Source: Bacillus_AD sp047238185 (GTDB taxonomy: Bacteria; Bacillota; Bacilli; Bacillales; DSM-1321). From it: DNA of 64,000 bases. Within the stretch, counting starts at the first letter, position 1, and each line of letters begins with the position of its first letter. The stretch spans positions 1,178,001-1,242,000 of the forward strand of contig NZ_JBDFMI010000006.1 in assembly GCF_047238185.1 (NCBI RefSeq), written 5' to 3'. The position numbers and the translations under genes were made by a program. Positions 34,220 through 42,687 of the stretch are shown piece after piece. The notes under the pieces are model-generated. The model had not been told where the DNA came from and did not search any database. It saw nothing but the letters and a program-made list of their open reading frames with translations.

Positions 34220-34993
34220 TTATAGTAAAAGATTGAAATGCTCTTTAGCCATCATTTTGAATCGAGAAGAGGGAAATTCAAGCTTATTTACTTCTCCATT
34301 TGATCTATAGGTAATGGAATGGCCGGACATTATTATACTTCCATCACTCTTTAGCATGCTAATTAGCGGAGATTTATTGAATGGCGACTGTGGATGCCGG
34401 ACGATTGTTTTTTGCATGGCGTTTAATTCATCCAGGCCAACTTCATGGCCGGTATGGAAGGAGTAGCCGATCTTCCATTCAGGGTCTTTGCTGTTGCGTT
34501 TTACTAACAGTTCATATAAAGAGTGCTTCACTTTCCTTATTTTGAAATCTCCATTTCCCGTAGAGATTATTTCTCCATCCAATGGGACAGGGGCTAAGGG
34601 CAGATTAATGCCAAACCCGTTATCAACTATATATCTTTTGTTCCCTGCCGCCAGGAGGATAGCTACATGGGTTTCACCGGTGGGGCTCCACTCTTGAGTA
34701 GCAGGATTGCAGACTGTCCCGGATATCAGCTGGACATCCGATATATAGTCCTTTAACGCATAGAAAAGCAGGGGGTTTAACTCATAACAAAGACCGCCGC
34801 GTTTACGGACCAAGATTTTTTTAACCAAATTTTCTTTTGTGATTGTATCAATCTGATGGTCCATGACGGACAGATTTTCAAATGGAATGGTATAAGCCAT
34901 CTTCGTTAAAATACCAGGTAAATCGTTAAGGCCAATTTCTTTCTTTTCCGGCAAACCGATCCGTTCCCAGAATAAATGGATGTTTGATGCCAT
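34220..34993 (-). CDS. nat: Arylamine N-acetyltransferase
   Basis: Cytoplasmic enzyme transferring acetyl from acetyl-CoA to arylamines and hydrazines. 257 residues. The catalytic triad is Cys in KRGGLCYELNPLLF (about residue 68), His in GETHVAILL, and Asp in YIVDNGFG. The N-terminal helical bundle and the beta region are present at normal size. Start ATG at 34993 after an AACCGGGAGGC-type site. Monocistronic. Likely a xenobiotic detoxification enzyme; natural substrate unknown. Confidence 0.9.
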   Translation of the reverse strand: MASNIHLFWERIGLPEKKEIGLNDLPGILTKMAYTIPFENLSVMDHQIDTITKENLVKKILVRKRGGLCYELNPLLFYALKDYISDVQLISGTVCNPATQEWSPTGETHVAILLAAGNKRYIVDNGFGINLPLAPVPLDGEIISTGNGDFKIRKVKHSLYELLVKRNSKDPEWKIGYSFHTGHEVGLDELNAMQKTIVRHPQSPFNKSPLISMLKSDGSIIMSGHSITYRSNGEVNKLEFPSSRFKMMAKEHFNLLL

Positions 34994-35145
34994 ATTGTTT
35001 GCCTCCCGGTTCAGTAGAATTGTCTATTTGAATAGTATAATCCGAATCAAAAAGACTCTACAAGAATTTGAATCGGCATAGAGGCCTGTGATTGTATGAA
35101 ATATGATTGTTGTAATAAGTAAGAATATATGAACAGTATTGCTGT

Positions 35146-35194
35146 TATGGCAATCATGAAATATGATATAAACGTTCTTCGAATGATTGCCATA
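35146..35194. promoter_or_regulatory. Inverted repeat upstream of doxX
   Basis: Perfect 12-bp arms TATGGCAATCAT (35146-35157) and ATGATTGCCATA (35183-35194) with a 25-nt spacer, about 100 bp before the DoxX start. It could be an operator or a leader hairpin. Nothing else is apparent in 34994-35289. Confidence 0.4.
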
Positions 35195-35289
35195 GTGTTA
35201 ATGTCCGGAAATTATTTGTAAATTTATGTGAATATAATCACATGGCAATATGAAGCAATCATAAATGATCGTGAAGGAGAGGATGTACA

Positions 35290-35790
35290 ATGAATAACTG
35301 GAAAAACAATCCGGCAATAGGAGCAGTATTTGCGGTACTGCGTATTTATTTAGGATATCAATGGATAAAGGGGGGAATTGAAAAGGTAACTGGCACATTT
35401 GATGCGAGTGGTTTCCTTCAAGGCGCTTTGGCAAAATCAACAGGAGACCATCCGGCGGTACAGGGGTGGTATGCATCGTTCCTTGAAAAATTTGCCCTGC
35501 CGAATGTCGATTTGTTCAATATTTTAATTCCATGGGGAGAGTTACTGGTTGGCATAGGATTGATTTTAGGCTGCTTAACAGTCCCAGCGTTAATTGCAGG
35601 TGCGTTCATGAATCTCAATTTCCTATTGGCAGGGACCGTTAGCACTAATCCGATATTGTATACGTTGGCAATGATTTTATTGTTTGGAGGAAGTGCTTCA
35701 TATTATTTCGGCCTGGATCGTTTTATTTGGCCGCTTCTTCGTAATCGCAAAACCAATAATACTGATTTTATTAAACGTGCCGCTTCATAA
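35290..35790 (+). CDS. DoxX-family membrane protein
   Basis: 166 residues with four membrane helices (about 10-30, 70-92, 97-118, 122-145). Family features: LRIYLGYQWIKGGIEKVTG at the start and ILIPWGELLVGIGLILG in the second helix. DoxX proteins have been linked to thiosulfate:quinone oxidation and, in Bacillus, to redox or stress tolerance; the role here is unknown. GAAGGAGAGG precedes the ATG. Confidence 0.85.
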   Translation: MNNWKNNPAIGAVFAVLRIYLGYQWIKGGIEKVTGTFDASGFLQGALAKSTGDHPAVQGWYASFLEKFALPNVDLFNILIPWGELLVGIGLILGCLTVPALIAGAFMNLNFLLAGTVSTNPILYTLAMILLFGGSASYYFGLDRFIWPLLRNRKTNNTDFIKRAAS

Positions 35791-35793
35791 GCC

Positions 35794-35832
35794 AGAAAAA
35801 ATCAGCAGAATAACACTCTGCTGATTTTTTCT
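35794..35832. terminator. Bidirectional terminator between doxX and yfhE
   Basis: Perfect 16-bp stem (35794-35809 with 35817-35832), A-rich left arm and T-rich right arm, shared by two convergent genes. Confidence 0.85.
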
Positions 35833-35834
35833 GT

Positions 35835-35948
35835 TTATTTTTTGGTGAATCCACCGGCACGGTCAGCTTTTTTGAAGTCTTTGCTGTAAAGAAATTCCTG
35901 CATGCTTGTTAATGTTCTCTTTGTTTGATCTTTCTTTTTCTTTTCCAT
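35835..35948 (-). CDS. yfhE: YfhE-family small protein (37 aa)
   Basis: A 37-codon leftward gene: MEKKKKDQTKRTLTSMQEF followed by LYSKDFKKADRAGGFTKK. It matches the small basic YfhE family of Bacillales, whose core is SMQE-x-LYS-x-x-FKKADRAGG. GGAG sits 10 nt before the ATG. It lies just after yfhF on the same strand, as in B. subtilis, and ends at the shared terminator. Function unknown; probably stress- or spore-related. Confidence 0.8.
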   Translation of the reverse strand: MEKKKKDQTKRTLTSMQEFLYSKDFKKADRAGGFTKK

Positions 35949-36027
35949 GTAAATCCACTCCTTCAACAGATATACTCCCATCATTTCCTAGAGAGTAGGC
36001 TGCCATACAAGCGGTATGATAATTTTT

Positions 36028-36933
36028 CTATTTCATTATATTTTCCAGGGCTTCCTTTAAGGTTGGAAATAAAAAGGAATACCCGGAAGCCAAAAGCCTT
36101 TCCGGCAATACGCGTTGACCTTCCAGGACAAGTATGCTTTTCTCTCCGAGACCCAGTTTCAATAAAAAAGAAGGAGCCGGCATCCAATAGGGTCTATTCA
36201 GAACTACCGCCAGTGTCTTACCGAATTCGGACATGGTTTGCGGATGGGGTGCAGTAAAATTGACGGGGCCTTGGATGTGGCCGTTCATTAAGCAAAAGAC
36301 GGCTGCTTGTATAATATCATCGATATGGATCCAGGAAAGAACTTGCTTTCCTTTTCCTACAGGGCCTCCTACATACAATTTATAAGGAATGCCAATCTGT
36401 GGAAGAGCGCCTTGTTCCTTATCAAGAATGACCCCGAAACGCATGAGAACAGTCCGTATACCGGCTGACTGTGCCTCTATCGCTTCTGCTTCCCATTTAT
36501 GCACAGTCTCGGATAGAAAGTCCGAAGGGGGCCTAATATCCGTCTCTGTGAATGTTTCTGTCTCTGATGTTCCATAATAGCCGATCGCGCTGGCATTCAA
36601 CAAAACGGCCGGCTTTGCCGATGAAACAGAGATGAGCCTCCGAATTTCCTTGGTGGCTTTCAATCTGCTGCCGATGATATCTTTCTTTCTATTCTCTGTC
36701 CACCTGCCGCTATTCAGGGACGTACCTGCCAGATTAATAATGGCGTCCATATGCGCTATGGATTCTTCCGGCCGGTCTCCATCATTTAACCACTGTACAT
36801 AATGCAAGTTCGGACTGCTTTTCTTATTTGCTGTATTGCGTGTCAATATATAGACATGATGATGGTCTTTCAATAGGGCTTGAGTCAATTTTTTACCAAC
36901 AAAACCGCTCCCCCCGGCAATGACGATATGCAT
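36028..36933 (-). CDS. yfhF: TIGR01777-type NAD-dependent epimerase YfhF
   Basis: 301-residue SDR-like nucleotide-sugar-epimerase homologue (SulA/TIGR01777 group). The N-terminus MHIVIAGGSGFVGKKL is the dinucleotide site GGSGFVG; NASAIGYYG holds the family's tyrosine pair, and GQRVLPERLLASGYSF is the typical C-terminal segment. I start at 36933, where GGGAGG is correctly spaced, rather than at 37026. Divergent from recX, as in B. subtilis. Substrate unknown. Confidence 0.9.
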   Translation of the reverse strand: MHIVIAGGSGFVGKKLTQALLKDHHHVYILTRNTANKKSSPNLHYVQWLNDGDRPEESIAHMDAIINLAGTSLNSGRWTENRKKDIIGSRLKATKEIRRLISVSSAKPAVLLNASAIGYYGTSETETFTETDIRPPSDFLSETVHKWEAEAIEAQSAGIRTVLMRFGVILDKEQGALPQIGIPYKLYVGGPVGKGKQVLSWIHIDDIIQAAVFCLMNGHIQGPVNFTAPHPQTMSEFGKTLAVVLNRPYWMPAPSFLLKLGLGEKSILVLEGQRVLPERLLASGYSFLFPTLKEALENIMK

Positions 36934-37056
36934 CGTAATTCCTCCCTTATTGTGGCTCCCTTTGTGTTTAGAATTTCCTTTATTATAGAACGGGCGGCTC
37001 CTTTTGGAAAAGACGCTCCAGTCCAAATATGCTAATCTTATAATGAGGTGAATGAT

Positions 37057-37875
37057 ATGACCGTTATTTCGAGAATTTCTGTTGGAAAAAAGAATAAAAA
37101 TCGTTATAACATTTTTATAGATAAAGGTTCCGGTGAAGAATTCGGTTTTAGTGTCAGTGAAGATGTGCTTATTAAAATGGATCTGAAAAAAGGGAAAACC
37201 ATTGATGAATTGGACTTAGAGGAAATTTCCTACCAGGAAGATATTCAAAAAGGATTTTCACTTGCTCTTCATTATTTATCCCATCGAATGCGATCTGAAA
37301 CAGAGGTATACCGGTATTTACGAGAAAAAGAATATGAAGAGCATATTCTTAAAGAAGTAATCCATAAGCTATATTCGCTAAAATTCCTGAATGACGAAGA
37401 ATTTGCTGCCGCTTATGTCCGGACAAAAATGAACGCCGGCGACAAAGGACCCATCGTCATTGCACAGGAGTTAAAGCAAAAAGGGATATCCGAGGAGAAT
37501 AAGGAGAAAGCCTTAAGTGAGTATAGTAAGGAAATGCAGGTAGACCATGCATATAAACAAATACTAAAAGTTGTGAAGAAGCCCTCTTCTAAATCTTCAA
37601 TTGAAATAAAAAGAAAAGTCGAGCAAACTTTGCAAAGAAAAGGGTTTTCTTCTTATATAATAGAAGAAGCATTAAGTATGGTGGATCTAACCCAGGATGA
37701 AGATCAGGAGTGGGAATCTCTTGTGAAAAATGCAGAGAAAGCAAGCCGTAGGCTCGGCAAATATTCAGGTTATGAATATGAGCAAAGATTAAAGTCTGCT
37801 CTGTACAGAAAAGGATTTCCGTTGGAATTGATTGACCGTTATATCGAAGAAAATCAACATGGGATGGGAGAATAA
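37057..37875 (+). CDS. recX: Regulatory protein RecX
   Basis: Modulator that binds RecA filaments and limits recombination. 272 residues, made of tandem three-helix repeats: YLSHRMRSETEVYRYLREKEY, here quoted in parts as LSHRMRSETEVYRYL and LKFLNDEEFAAAYVRTKM, then VEQTLQRKGFSSYIIEEAL. The ATG at 37057 has GAGGTG 6 nt upstream; an upstream GTG would bury that site. It is followed by yfhH after 4 nt, so one operon. Confidence 0.92.
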   Translation: MTVISRISVGKKNKNRYNIFIDKGSGEEFGFSVSEDVLIKMDLKKGKTIDELDLEEISYQEDIQKGFSLALHYLSHRMRSETEVYRYLREKEYEEHILKEVIHKLYSLKFLNDEEFAAAYVRTKMNAGDKGPIVIAQELKQKGISEENKEKALSEYSKEMQVDHAYKQILKVVKKPSSKSSIEIKRKVEQTLQRKGFSSYIIEEALSMVDLTQDEDQEWESLVKNAEKASRRLGKYSGYEYEQRLKSALYRKGFPLELIDRYIEENQHGMGE

Positions 37876-37879
37876 GCAA

Positions 37880-38209
37880 ATGGGAGAACAGCGATACAGC
37901 ACGATGTCAGCATATGAATTGACTCAGGAAATCGGCTATTTACAGGAGAAAGCCAGAAAAGCAGAACAATTGGGGATGGTTAGTGAATTTGCTGTTTTGG
38001 AGAGAAAAGCAATTATGGCCAAAGCCTATCTATTGAATCCTAAGGATTTTCCTAAAGGCGATATTTATGGAATAAAGGGTGACCCAGGCGCTTATTTTAA
38101 GGTTGACTACTTGAATGGTGTCTTTGCATGGGGATATCGGTTAAGCGGTGAGGGGACCGAAGAGGCGCTGCCTATTTCAATGCTTGAAACCTTAGAAAAG
38201 GCAGAATAG
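37880..38209 (+). CDS. yfhH: DUF1811 protein YfhH
   Basis: 109-residue protein: MGEQRYSTMSAYELTQEIG and EFAVLERKAIMAKAYLL form an N-terminal helical hairpin, then a small beta part (YFKVDYLNGVFAWGYRL) resembling an SH3-like fold. The start at 37880 is just after the recX stop; a GGGAG site overlaps the end of recX. Synteny recX-yfhH matches B. subtilis. Function unknown. Confidence 0.88.
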   Translation: MGEQRYSTMSAYELTQEIGYLQEKARKAEQLGMVSEFAVLERKAIMAKAYLLNPKDFPKGDIYGIKGDPGAYFKVDYLNGVFAWGYRLSGEGTEEALPISMLETLEKAE

Positions 38210-38247
38210 GAAAAAGCCGATATCCATAATTGGAAATCGGCTTTTTC
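38210..38247. terminator. Bidirectional terminator between yfhH and the YpzG-like gene
   Basis: Perfect 12-bp stem GAAAAAGCCGAT/ATCGGCTTTTTC, immediately after the yfhH stop and 8 bp from the end of the leftward YpzG-like gene. Confidence 0.85.
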
Positions 38248-38255
38248 AGTAAGTG

Positions 38256-38414
38256 CTATGAACGCTTTCTTGTTTCCCGTTCGAGTATAATCAAGCTTTG
38301 CGTTTGCTGCGTTTGGCCATTGATTCTGGCTTTTGCATGCTTTTGTGATGTCCATGTCGTTTCAAATGGACTCTTGTAGTTTTGATCACCAAATTGATAT
38401 CGTTTGTTTACCAT
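38256..38414 (-). CDS. YpzG-like small protein (52 aa)
   Basis: 52-codon leftward gene: MVNKRYQFGDQNYKSPFE, then HAKARINGQTQQTQSLIILE and a basic end RETRKRS. The NG-x-TQQTQ-x-L motif resembles the YpzG family of Bacillus spore-associated small proteins. GGAGG is 9 nt before the ATG. It follows sspK by 24 nt on the same strand, so it is probably transcribed with it during sporulation. Family assignment moderate; function unknown. Confidence 0.65.
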   Translation of the reverse strand: MVNKRYQFGDQNYKSPFETTWTSQKHAKARINGQTQQTQSLIILERETRKRS

Positions 38415-38438
38415 GGAATCGTACCTCCATACAAATCG

Positions 38439-38603
38439 TTAGTTGGTTTGCTGATCTTTCACACGGTGAGACGATGCATACATACGTTCCTGGGGATGTG
38501 TATTTATGCTGCCGTCAGCACGCTTTGAAGCATACTCTGCCTTGGCTCTTGGCTCGCCGCTAAAACGGTTCACTTCAGGGAAGTTTTTCGCTTTATTCCG
38601 CAT
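38439..38603 (-). CDS. sspK: Small acid-soluble spore protein K
   Basis: 54-residue minor SASP of the SspK type: NKAKNFPEVNRFSGEPRAKA, then EYASKRADGSINTHPQERM. The GEPRAKAEYASKRADG core and THPQERM are characteristic. AAGGGG is 9 nt before the ATG at 38603. It sits in the yfhH-sspK neighbourhood as in B. subtilis. Expected in the forespore under sigma-G; I could not define the promoter because the palindromic repeat lies shortly upstream. Confidence 0.9.
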   Translation of the reverse strand: MRNKAKNFPEVNRFSGEPRAKAEYASKRADGSINTHPQERMYASSHRVKDQQTN

Positions 38604-38692
38604 CTCTCATTGCCCCTTACTACGCGTATTGTACCGCGTAGTAATAGTATGGTTCGGATACGAAGAATTAGGAGCTGAAATTATTGGAAAGC
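38604..38692. other. Upstream region of sspK
   Basis: Contains the imperfect inverted repeat ACTACGCGTA-TTGT-ACCGCGTAGT (38619-38642) and the sspK ribosome-binding site. No gene is seen before the repeat array that begins at 38693. Confidence 0.4.
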
Positions 38693-39060
38693 GTCAACAT
38701 CAGCACACTAGGTTCGATATGTTTCCTTTATCTGAATCGGATCAGTCCAGTTCTTGCATGGCTAAACGTCGGCCTCCGCTTTTCATTGTCCAGCTGCGAT
38801 CGCCAGCCCCTCGAGGTCTTAAGTCAAGCCACAGTCAAAGGCAAAGGTCAGCCTTTGATTGTGCCTCGCCTTAAGCTTGTCGGGTCTAACAAGCGCTCTT
38901 CGCTTTTCATGTTATCCAGCTCCGGCCTCCAGCCATTAGAGAACTTCCTTCTCCTCATTTCGATAAGTCAACATCAGCTCACTAGGTTCGCTGTGTTTCC
39001 TTTATCTGAATCGGATCAGTCCAGTTCTTGCATGGCTAAACGTCGGCCTCCGCTTTTCAT
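38693..39060. repeat. Palindromic extragenic repeat, locus B (compound)
   Basis: One full unit (38787-38910) with core TCAAAGGC/GCCTTTGA and flanking CACA/TGTG arms lies between two 94-bp direct repeats (38693-38786 and 38967-39060) that differ at only a few positions. Each 94-bp copy ends CATGGCTAAACGTCGGCC-TCCGCTTTTCAT, the same end as the family unit, so they look like units whose left part was replaced. The last copy runs into the stop codon of yfhP. Confidence 0.88.
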
Positions 39061-40031
39061 GTAATTATGAGTTTTTTTCTTAGTTTGTCTTCGCTGAAGA
39101 TCCATCCTGTGTAGGAATTAAGGATATTCAGTTGTTCATCCAGATGCACGACTGCTACAAATGGGTAATATCCATTGCTTCTATAGCGTAAGTCGATAAA
39201 TTTGACCTCATACATATTGTCCGTTTTCGAAAGTTCAAACCGGTAAATGGGCGAAAAGGATAGAAATGCAGATAAATTGACATCGTGCTTGGCTGCATCC
39301 CACACTGGATCATCGGGGAGAGGCTTTCGTTTGAATTCATCGACGATCGTAACAATGCCATTCAAACAGCTTCCTACGAGAAAATGCTGGTCTGTCATAA
39401 TGGCCACTCTCCACTTATGATAGCGGACAGTAGGTGAAAGAATGATCTTATGAGCATTTGGTATCGTACCTTTGATGGTTGCTTTTATCCTTTTTTGTTC
39501 TTTAAATCTCATCACATAATAAATAGCCATAATACAATAGACCATTATAAACGTGATATCAGGAGCTGCCCCGAAAGCCCATAGAATAATGCCTGCCACA
39601 TGAAGTCCGAAGATGAAGGGATCGAATGTATTTATGACTCCTAGTGCGATCCATTTAGAAGTCAAAGGCCTTAGTGCCTGGGTTCCGTAGGCGTTAAATA
39701 TATCCACAAATACATGCAGGAAAACGGCTATGAAAGTCCACATCCAAAGGTGCCAGACATTCGCCAGAGGCAATATTGCGGTTGTTACAGATGTGATCAA
39801 TAATGGCCAAAGAATGACTGCAGGTATCGAATGGGTAATCCCTCTGTGGTTTCGTATATATACGGCGTTATTCCGCATTTTTAAGATCGTATCTATATCA
39901 GGGGCCTGTGAGCCTACAATTGTTCCGATCATGACGGCCTGGGCTGTCACAGCGCTGTTTGCGACAACCGGATCAATAGTTGCCAGTGCCCCTAAGCCGA
40001 TTCCCATTACTAAATGAGTGCCAGTATCCAA
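39057..40031 (-). CDS. yfhP: Membrane-bound metal-dependent hydrolase YfhP
   Basis: 324-residue membrane protein of the YdjM/DUF457 hydrolase-like family: MDTGTHLVMGIGLGALA opens with a conserved His, QAPDIDTIL and NHRGITHSIPAVI supply further Asp/His residues, and about five helices span residues 1-165. The C-terminal part is soluble. YfhP of B. subtilis lies next to mutY and has been described as a regulator. The stop codon TGA is formed by the end of the adjacent palindromic repeat. Confidence 0.85.
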   Translation of the reverse strand: MDTGTHLVMGIGLGALATIDPVVANSAVTAQAVMIGTIVGSQAPDIDTILKMRNNAVYIRNHRGITHSIPAVILWPLLITSVTTAILPLANVWHLWMWTFIAVFLHVFVDIFNAYGTQALRPLTSKWIALGVINTFDPFIFGLHVAGIILWAFGAAPDITFIMVYCIMAIYYVMRFKEQKRIKATIKGTIPNAHKIILSPTVRYHKWRVAIMTDQHFLVGSCLNGIVTIVDEFKRKPLPDDPVWDAAKHDVNLSAFLSFSPIYRFELSKTDNMYEVKFIDLRYRSNGYYPFVAVVHLDEQLNILNSYTGWIFSEDKLRKKLIIT

Positions 40032-40424
40032 TAGTCGCTACCTCCTTAGGTCTTTTCCAAATGAAAGGAAAGGGATGAATCACCAATGAGCCGATAATTT
40101 GGCCTTCATTAGTGCGGTTACCGTCGATTCCTAAATAATGTTTTATTCATTGCTTTTTATTTGTACTAATCAATCTAATTTCATTTTAAGATCAGGCATA
40201 TTACAATGATAAAATGGATTGTATATCTCAAGTCCATTTATTGAAAATACAGCCTTTACCAATAGCGTATTTTTTCAATAAGCGATGGAGAAATCAAGCC
40301 GATCGTACTTATTAGTATATTCGACTACTATAATTGTATCACTTTTAATGGGAATCGTATGCTTGCGGATTTCATTAGTTTATTCCCAATTTGAGCTATT
40401 TTGTAACATGACGGAGGTATAGTT
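40032..40424. other. Divergent spacer between yfhP and mutY
   Basis: A/T-rich, no gene found. It contains an imperfect inverted repeat (TTATTGAAAATAC at 40238-40250 with GTATTTTTTCAATAA at 40267-40281), of unknown role. The mutY ribosome-binding site GGAGG is at 40413-40417. No promoter can be assigned with confidence. Confidence 0.4.
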
Positions 40425-41537
40425 TTGATAGAGAATGAATCATTGGAAGAGATGGACATAGATGGTTTTCAAAAAGATTTAATTTCGTGGTTTGAAGTGG
40501 AACAAAGAAATCTTCCATGGAGGGAAAATGCCGACCCCTATCGCGTGTGGGTATCGGAAATCATGCTGCAGCAGACAAGGGTTGATACAGTGATTCCCTA
40601 TTTCAATCGATTTATGGAATGGTTTCCTACTCTTGAGCATTTTGCGGAGGCAGAGGAAGAGAAGATTTTAAAAGCATGGGAAGGGTTGGGTTATTACTCC
40701 CGGGTAAGAAATTTGCAAACCGCCATCCGCGAAGTGAAAGAGCAATATGGAGGGAAGGTTCCAGATAATCATGAGCAAATGATTGCGCTAAAAGGTGTGG
40801 GCCCATATACCGCCGGAGCTGTTCTGAGCATTGCTTACGGGAAACCCGAGCCTGCTGTTGATGGAAATGTCATGAGGGTGCTGTCGAGAATCCTTTTGAT
40901 TGAAGATGATATTGCAAAACCTAAAACAAGGCTCATTTTCGAAAGAGCCGTAAGGGAGCTCATTTCGCATACAAATCCTTCTTACTTCAACCAAGCATTA
41001 ATGGAGCTCGGTGCGTTAATTTGTACACCTACCAATCCTTCGTGTTTGCTTTGCCCTGTAAGAGAGCATTGCCAGGCTTTTGAAGAAGGGCGCCAGACAG
41101 AATTGCCGGTGAAAGTAAAAGTGAAAAAAACAAAGCATATGAAATGGATATCAGCCATTATACGAAATGAAACAGGCGAGTATTTAGTCCAAAAAAGGCC
41201 CCAAAAAGGCTTGCTCGCAAATTTATGGCAGTTCCCGAGTTTTTCATACGAACATAAATTGGGCTTGCATAAGGACATGTTTGAAGATGCTTTTGAGGGA
41301 CAGTTCAATGCGGCAGCCATGCTGAATCCTGTTAAACTTGCTGACATTTCACATGTTTTTTCTCATTTGACCTGGGAAATCTCCGTATATGAAGGAAAAA
41401 TCGAAGGATCCATTACAAAGGAAGTATTGGAAAAGTACCAATTAATGTGGGTGAGTGAGGAGAAAATGAAGGATCTTGCATTTCCCGTTCCTTACCAAAA
41501 AATGTGGAAAGTATACCAAGATAGGGAGCAGGAATAG
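40425..41537 (+). CDS. mutY: A/G-specific adenine glycosylase MutY
   Basis: Repair glycosylase that removes adenine mispaired with 8-oxoguanine. 370 residues: EIMLQQTRVDTVIPY (catalytic Glu), LKGVGPYTAGAVLSIAYG (helix-hairpin-helix), AVDGNVMRVLSR (catalytic Asp), the 4Fe-4S motif CTPTNPSCLLCPVREHC (C-x6-C-x2-C-x5-C), and a C-terminal NUDIX-like domain reading the 8-oxoG. TTG start at 40425 with GGAGG 7 nt upstream. Corresponds to yfhQ. Ends inside its terminator. Confidence 0.95.
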   Translation: MIENESLEEMDIDGFQKDLISWFEVEQRNLPWRENADPYRVWVSEIMLQQTRVDTVIPYFNRFMEWFPTLEHFAEAEEEKILKAWEGLGYYSRVRNLQTAIREVKEQYGGKVPDNHEQMIALKGVGPYTAGAVLSIAYGKPEPAVDGNVMRVLSRILLIEDDIAKPKTRLIFERAVRELISHTNPSYFNQALMELGALICTPTNPSCLLCPVREHCQAFEEGRQTELPVKVKVKKTKHMKWISAIIRNETGEYLVQKRPQKGLLANLWQFPSFSYEHKLGLHKDMFEDAFEGQFNAAAMLNPVKLADISHVFSHLTWEISVYEGKIEGSITKEVLEKYQLMWVSEEKMKDLAFPVPYQKMWKVYQDREQE

Positions 41538-41555
41538 TTTCCTCTCCCCTTTTTT
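41524..41555. terminator. Terminator overlapping the mutY stop
   Basis: Stem GGGAG/CTCCC with inner GGAA/TTCC, then six T; the stop codon is in the loop region. Confidence 0.7.
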
Positions 41556-41556
41556 G

Positions 41557-41781
41557 TCAATCCACCATTAATTGAGTGCCGTGAGTATAATCTGCTTCGT
41601 TCCGCTTTAATCCTCCCCGGTTTTCAATTTCTTTAATGATTTGCTGGTGTATTGATTGTCCTTCTGCGTTTAAATAAGGTACTATTTGTTGAAGGGAGTG
41701 ATGGAAGTATTGAAGCTCTTGATCCTTCCAATCGCTTTTCTTCAGCATGGATAATTCAGTCATATCCCTTCCTACGTACAT
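41557..41781 (-). CDS. yfhS: YfhS-family protein
   Basis: 74-residue acidic helical protein beginning MYVGRDMTELSMLKKSDW and ending with THGTQLMVD. The length and position between mutY and fabL match B. subtilis yfhS. I place the start at 41781, where AAGGAG is 7 nt upstream, not at the longer open frame. Function unknown. Confidence 0.75.
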   Translation of the reverse strand: MYVGRDMTELSMLKKSDWKDQELQYFHHSLQQIVPYLNAEGQSIHQQIIKEIENRGGLKRNEADYTHGTQLMVD

Positions 41782-41862
41782 AAGCATTCTCCTTCTTAAA
41801 GTCATTTTCTTAATTAGTTTGTGTAAAAAGACAAAAATAATGAAACAAAAAGGGTGGTTAAC

Positions 41863-42612
41863 ATGACACAAAAAGTAGCATTGGTAACAGGCAGCAGCAG
41901 AGGGATTGGAAAACAAACAGCACTTACTTTGGCCAAGCAGGGCTATGACCTTGTCATAAACTATGCCCGTAGCCGGACCGCAGCGGCGGAAGTAGTTGCT
42001 GAAATAGAAGCAATGGGCCGAAAAGCGCTTTTAGTAAAGGCGAATGTAGGTGATGTAAGCAAAATCAAGGCAATGTTTGAACAAATTGAAGAAGAGTACG
42101 GCAGATTGGACATTCTTGTGAATAATGCTGCATCAGGCGTACAAAAACCAGCAATGGAACTGACTGAACATCATTGGGATTGGACAATGAATATTAATAG
42201 TAAAGCAGCCCTTTTCTGTGCACAGGAAGCGGCGAAGTTAATGGAAAAAAACGGCGGGGGGAAAATAGTCAATATCAGTTCCCTCGGTTCAATCCGATAT
42301 TTGGAAAACTATACAGCAGTGGGTGTCTCAAAGGCTGCACTGGAAGCGATCACCCGTTATCTTGCTGTGGAATTAGCGCCAAAAAATATTTCGGTTAATG
42401 CTGTGTCCGGCGGAGCTGTCGATACAGAAGCATTAAAACATTTCCCGAACCGTGAAGAAATTTTAGCTGAGGCAGCCAAGTCTACACCAGCAGGCCGTAT
42501 TGTCGAAATTGAAGATATGGTTAAAACCATCATGTATTTGATTTCGGATGATTCAAGCATGATTCGCGGACAGACGATTATTGTTGATGGAGGAATTTCG
42601 CTTTTAGTCTAA
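41863..42612 (+). CDS. fabL: Enoyl-[acyl-carrier-protein] reductase III FabL
   Basis: NADPH-dependent enoyl-ACP reductase of fatty-acid elongation, related to short-chain dehydrogenases. 249 residues: GSSRGIGKQ (cofactor), NNAASGVQKP, active site NYTAVGVSKAALEA with Y-x6-K spacing, which marks an enoyl reductase instead of the Y-x3-K of FabG-type ketoreductases, and IIVDGGISLLV at the end. ATG at 41863, behind AGGGTGG. FabL gives lower triclosan sensitivity than FabI in B. subtilis. Confidence 0.92.
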   Translation: MTQKVALVTGSSRGIGKQTALTLAKQGYDLVINYARSRTAAAEVVAEIEAMGRKALLVKANVGDVSKIKAMFEQIEEEYGRLDILVNNAASGVQKPAMELTEHHWDWTMNINSKAALFCAQEAAKLMEKNGGGKIVNISSLGSIRYLENYTAVGVSKAALEAITRYLAVELAPKNISVNAVSGGAVDTEALKHFPNREEILAEAAKSTPAGRIVEIEDMVKTIMYLISDDSSMIRGQTIIVDGGISLLV

Positions 42613-42687
42613 CAGTTATTGCCAACAATAATAAAACATAATCGCCTTCACTCCTGGTTACATTAATATTCGTGGAGGTGATTACGA
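42613..42687 (+). promoter_or_regulatory. Putative forespore promoter of sspE
   Basis: CATAAT (42637-42642) and CATTAAT (42661-42667), 18 nt apart, resemble a sigma-G promoter, but the expected start would leave only a very short leader before GGAGGTG. Treat as tentative. Confidence 0.3.

Noticed and set aside
38506..39064. Open frames inside the palindromic repeats (also 42889-43113 and 51860-52356)
   Set aside because: They arise from the GC-rich repeat itself, recur with every copy, lack ribosome-binding sites and match no protein.
41863..42612. FabG-type ketoreductase
   Set aside because: The active site has Y-x6-K spacing and the gene lies between yfhS and sspE, which identifies FabL.
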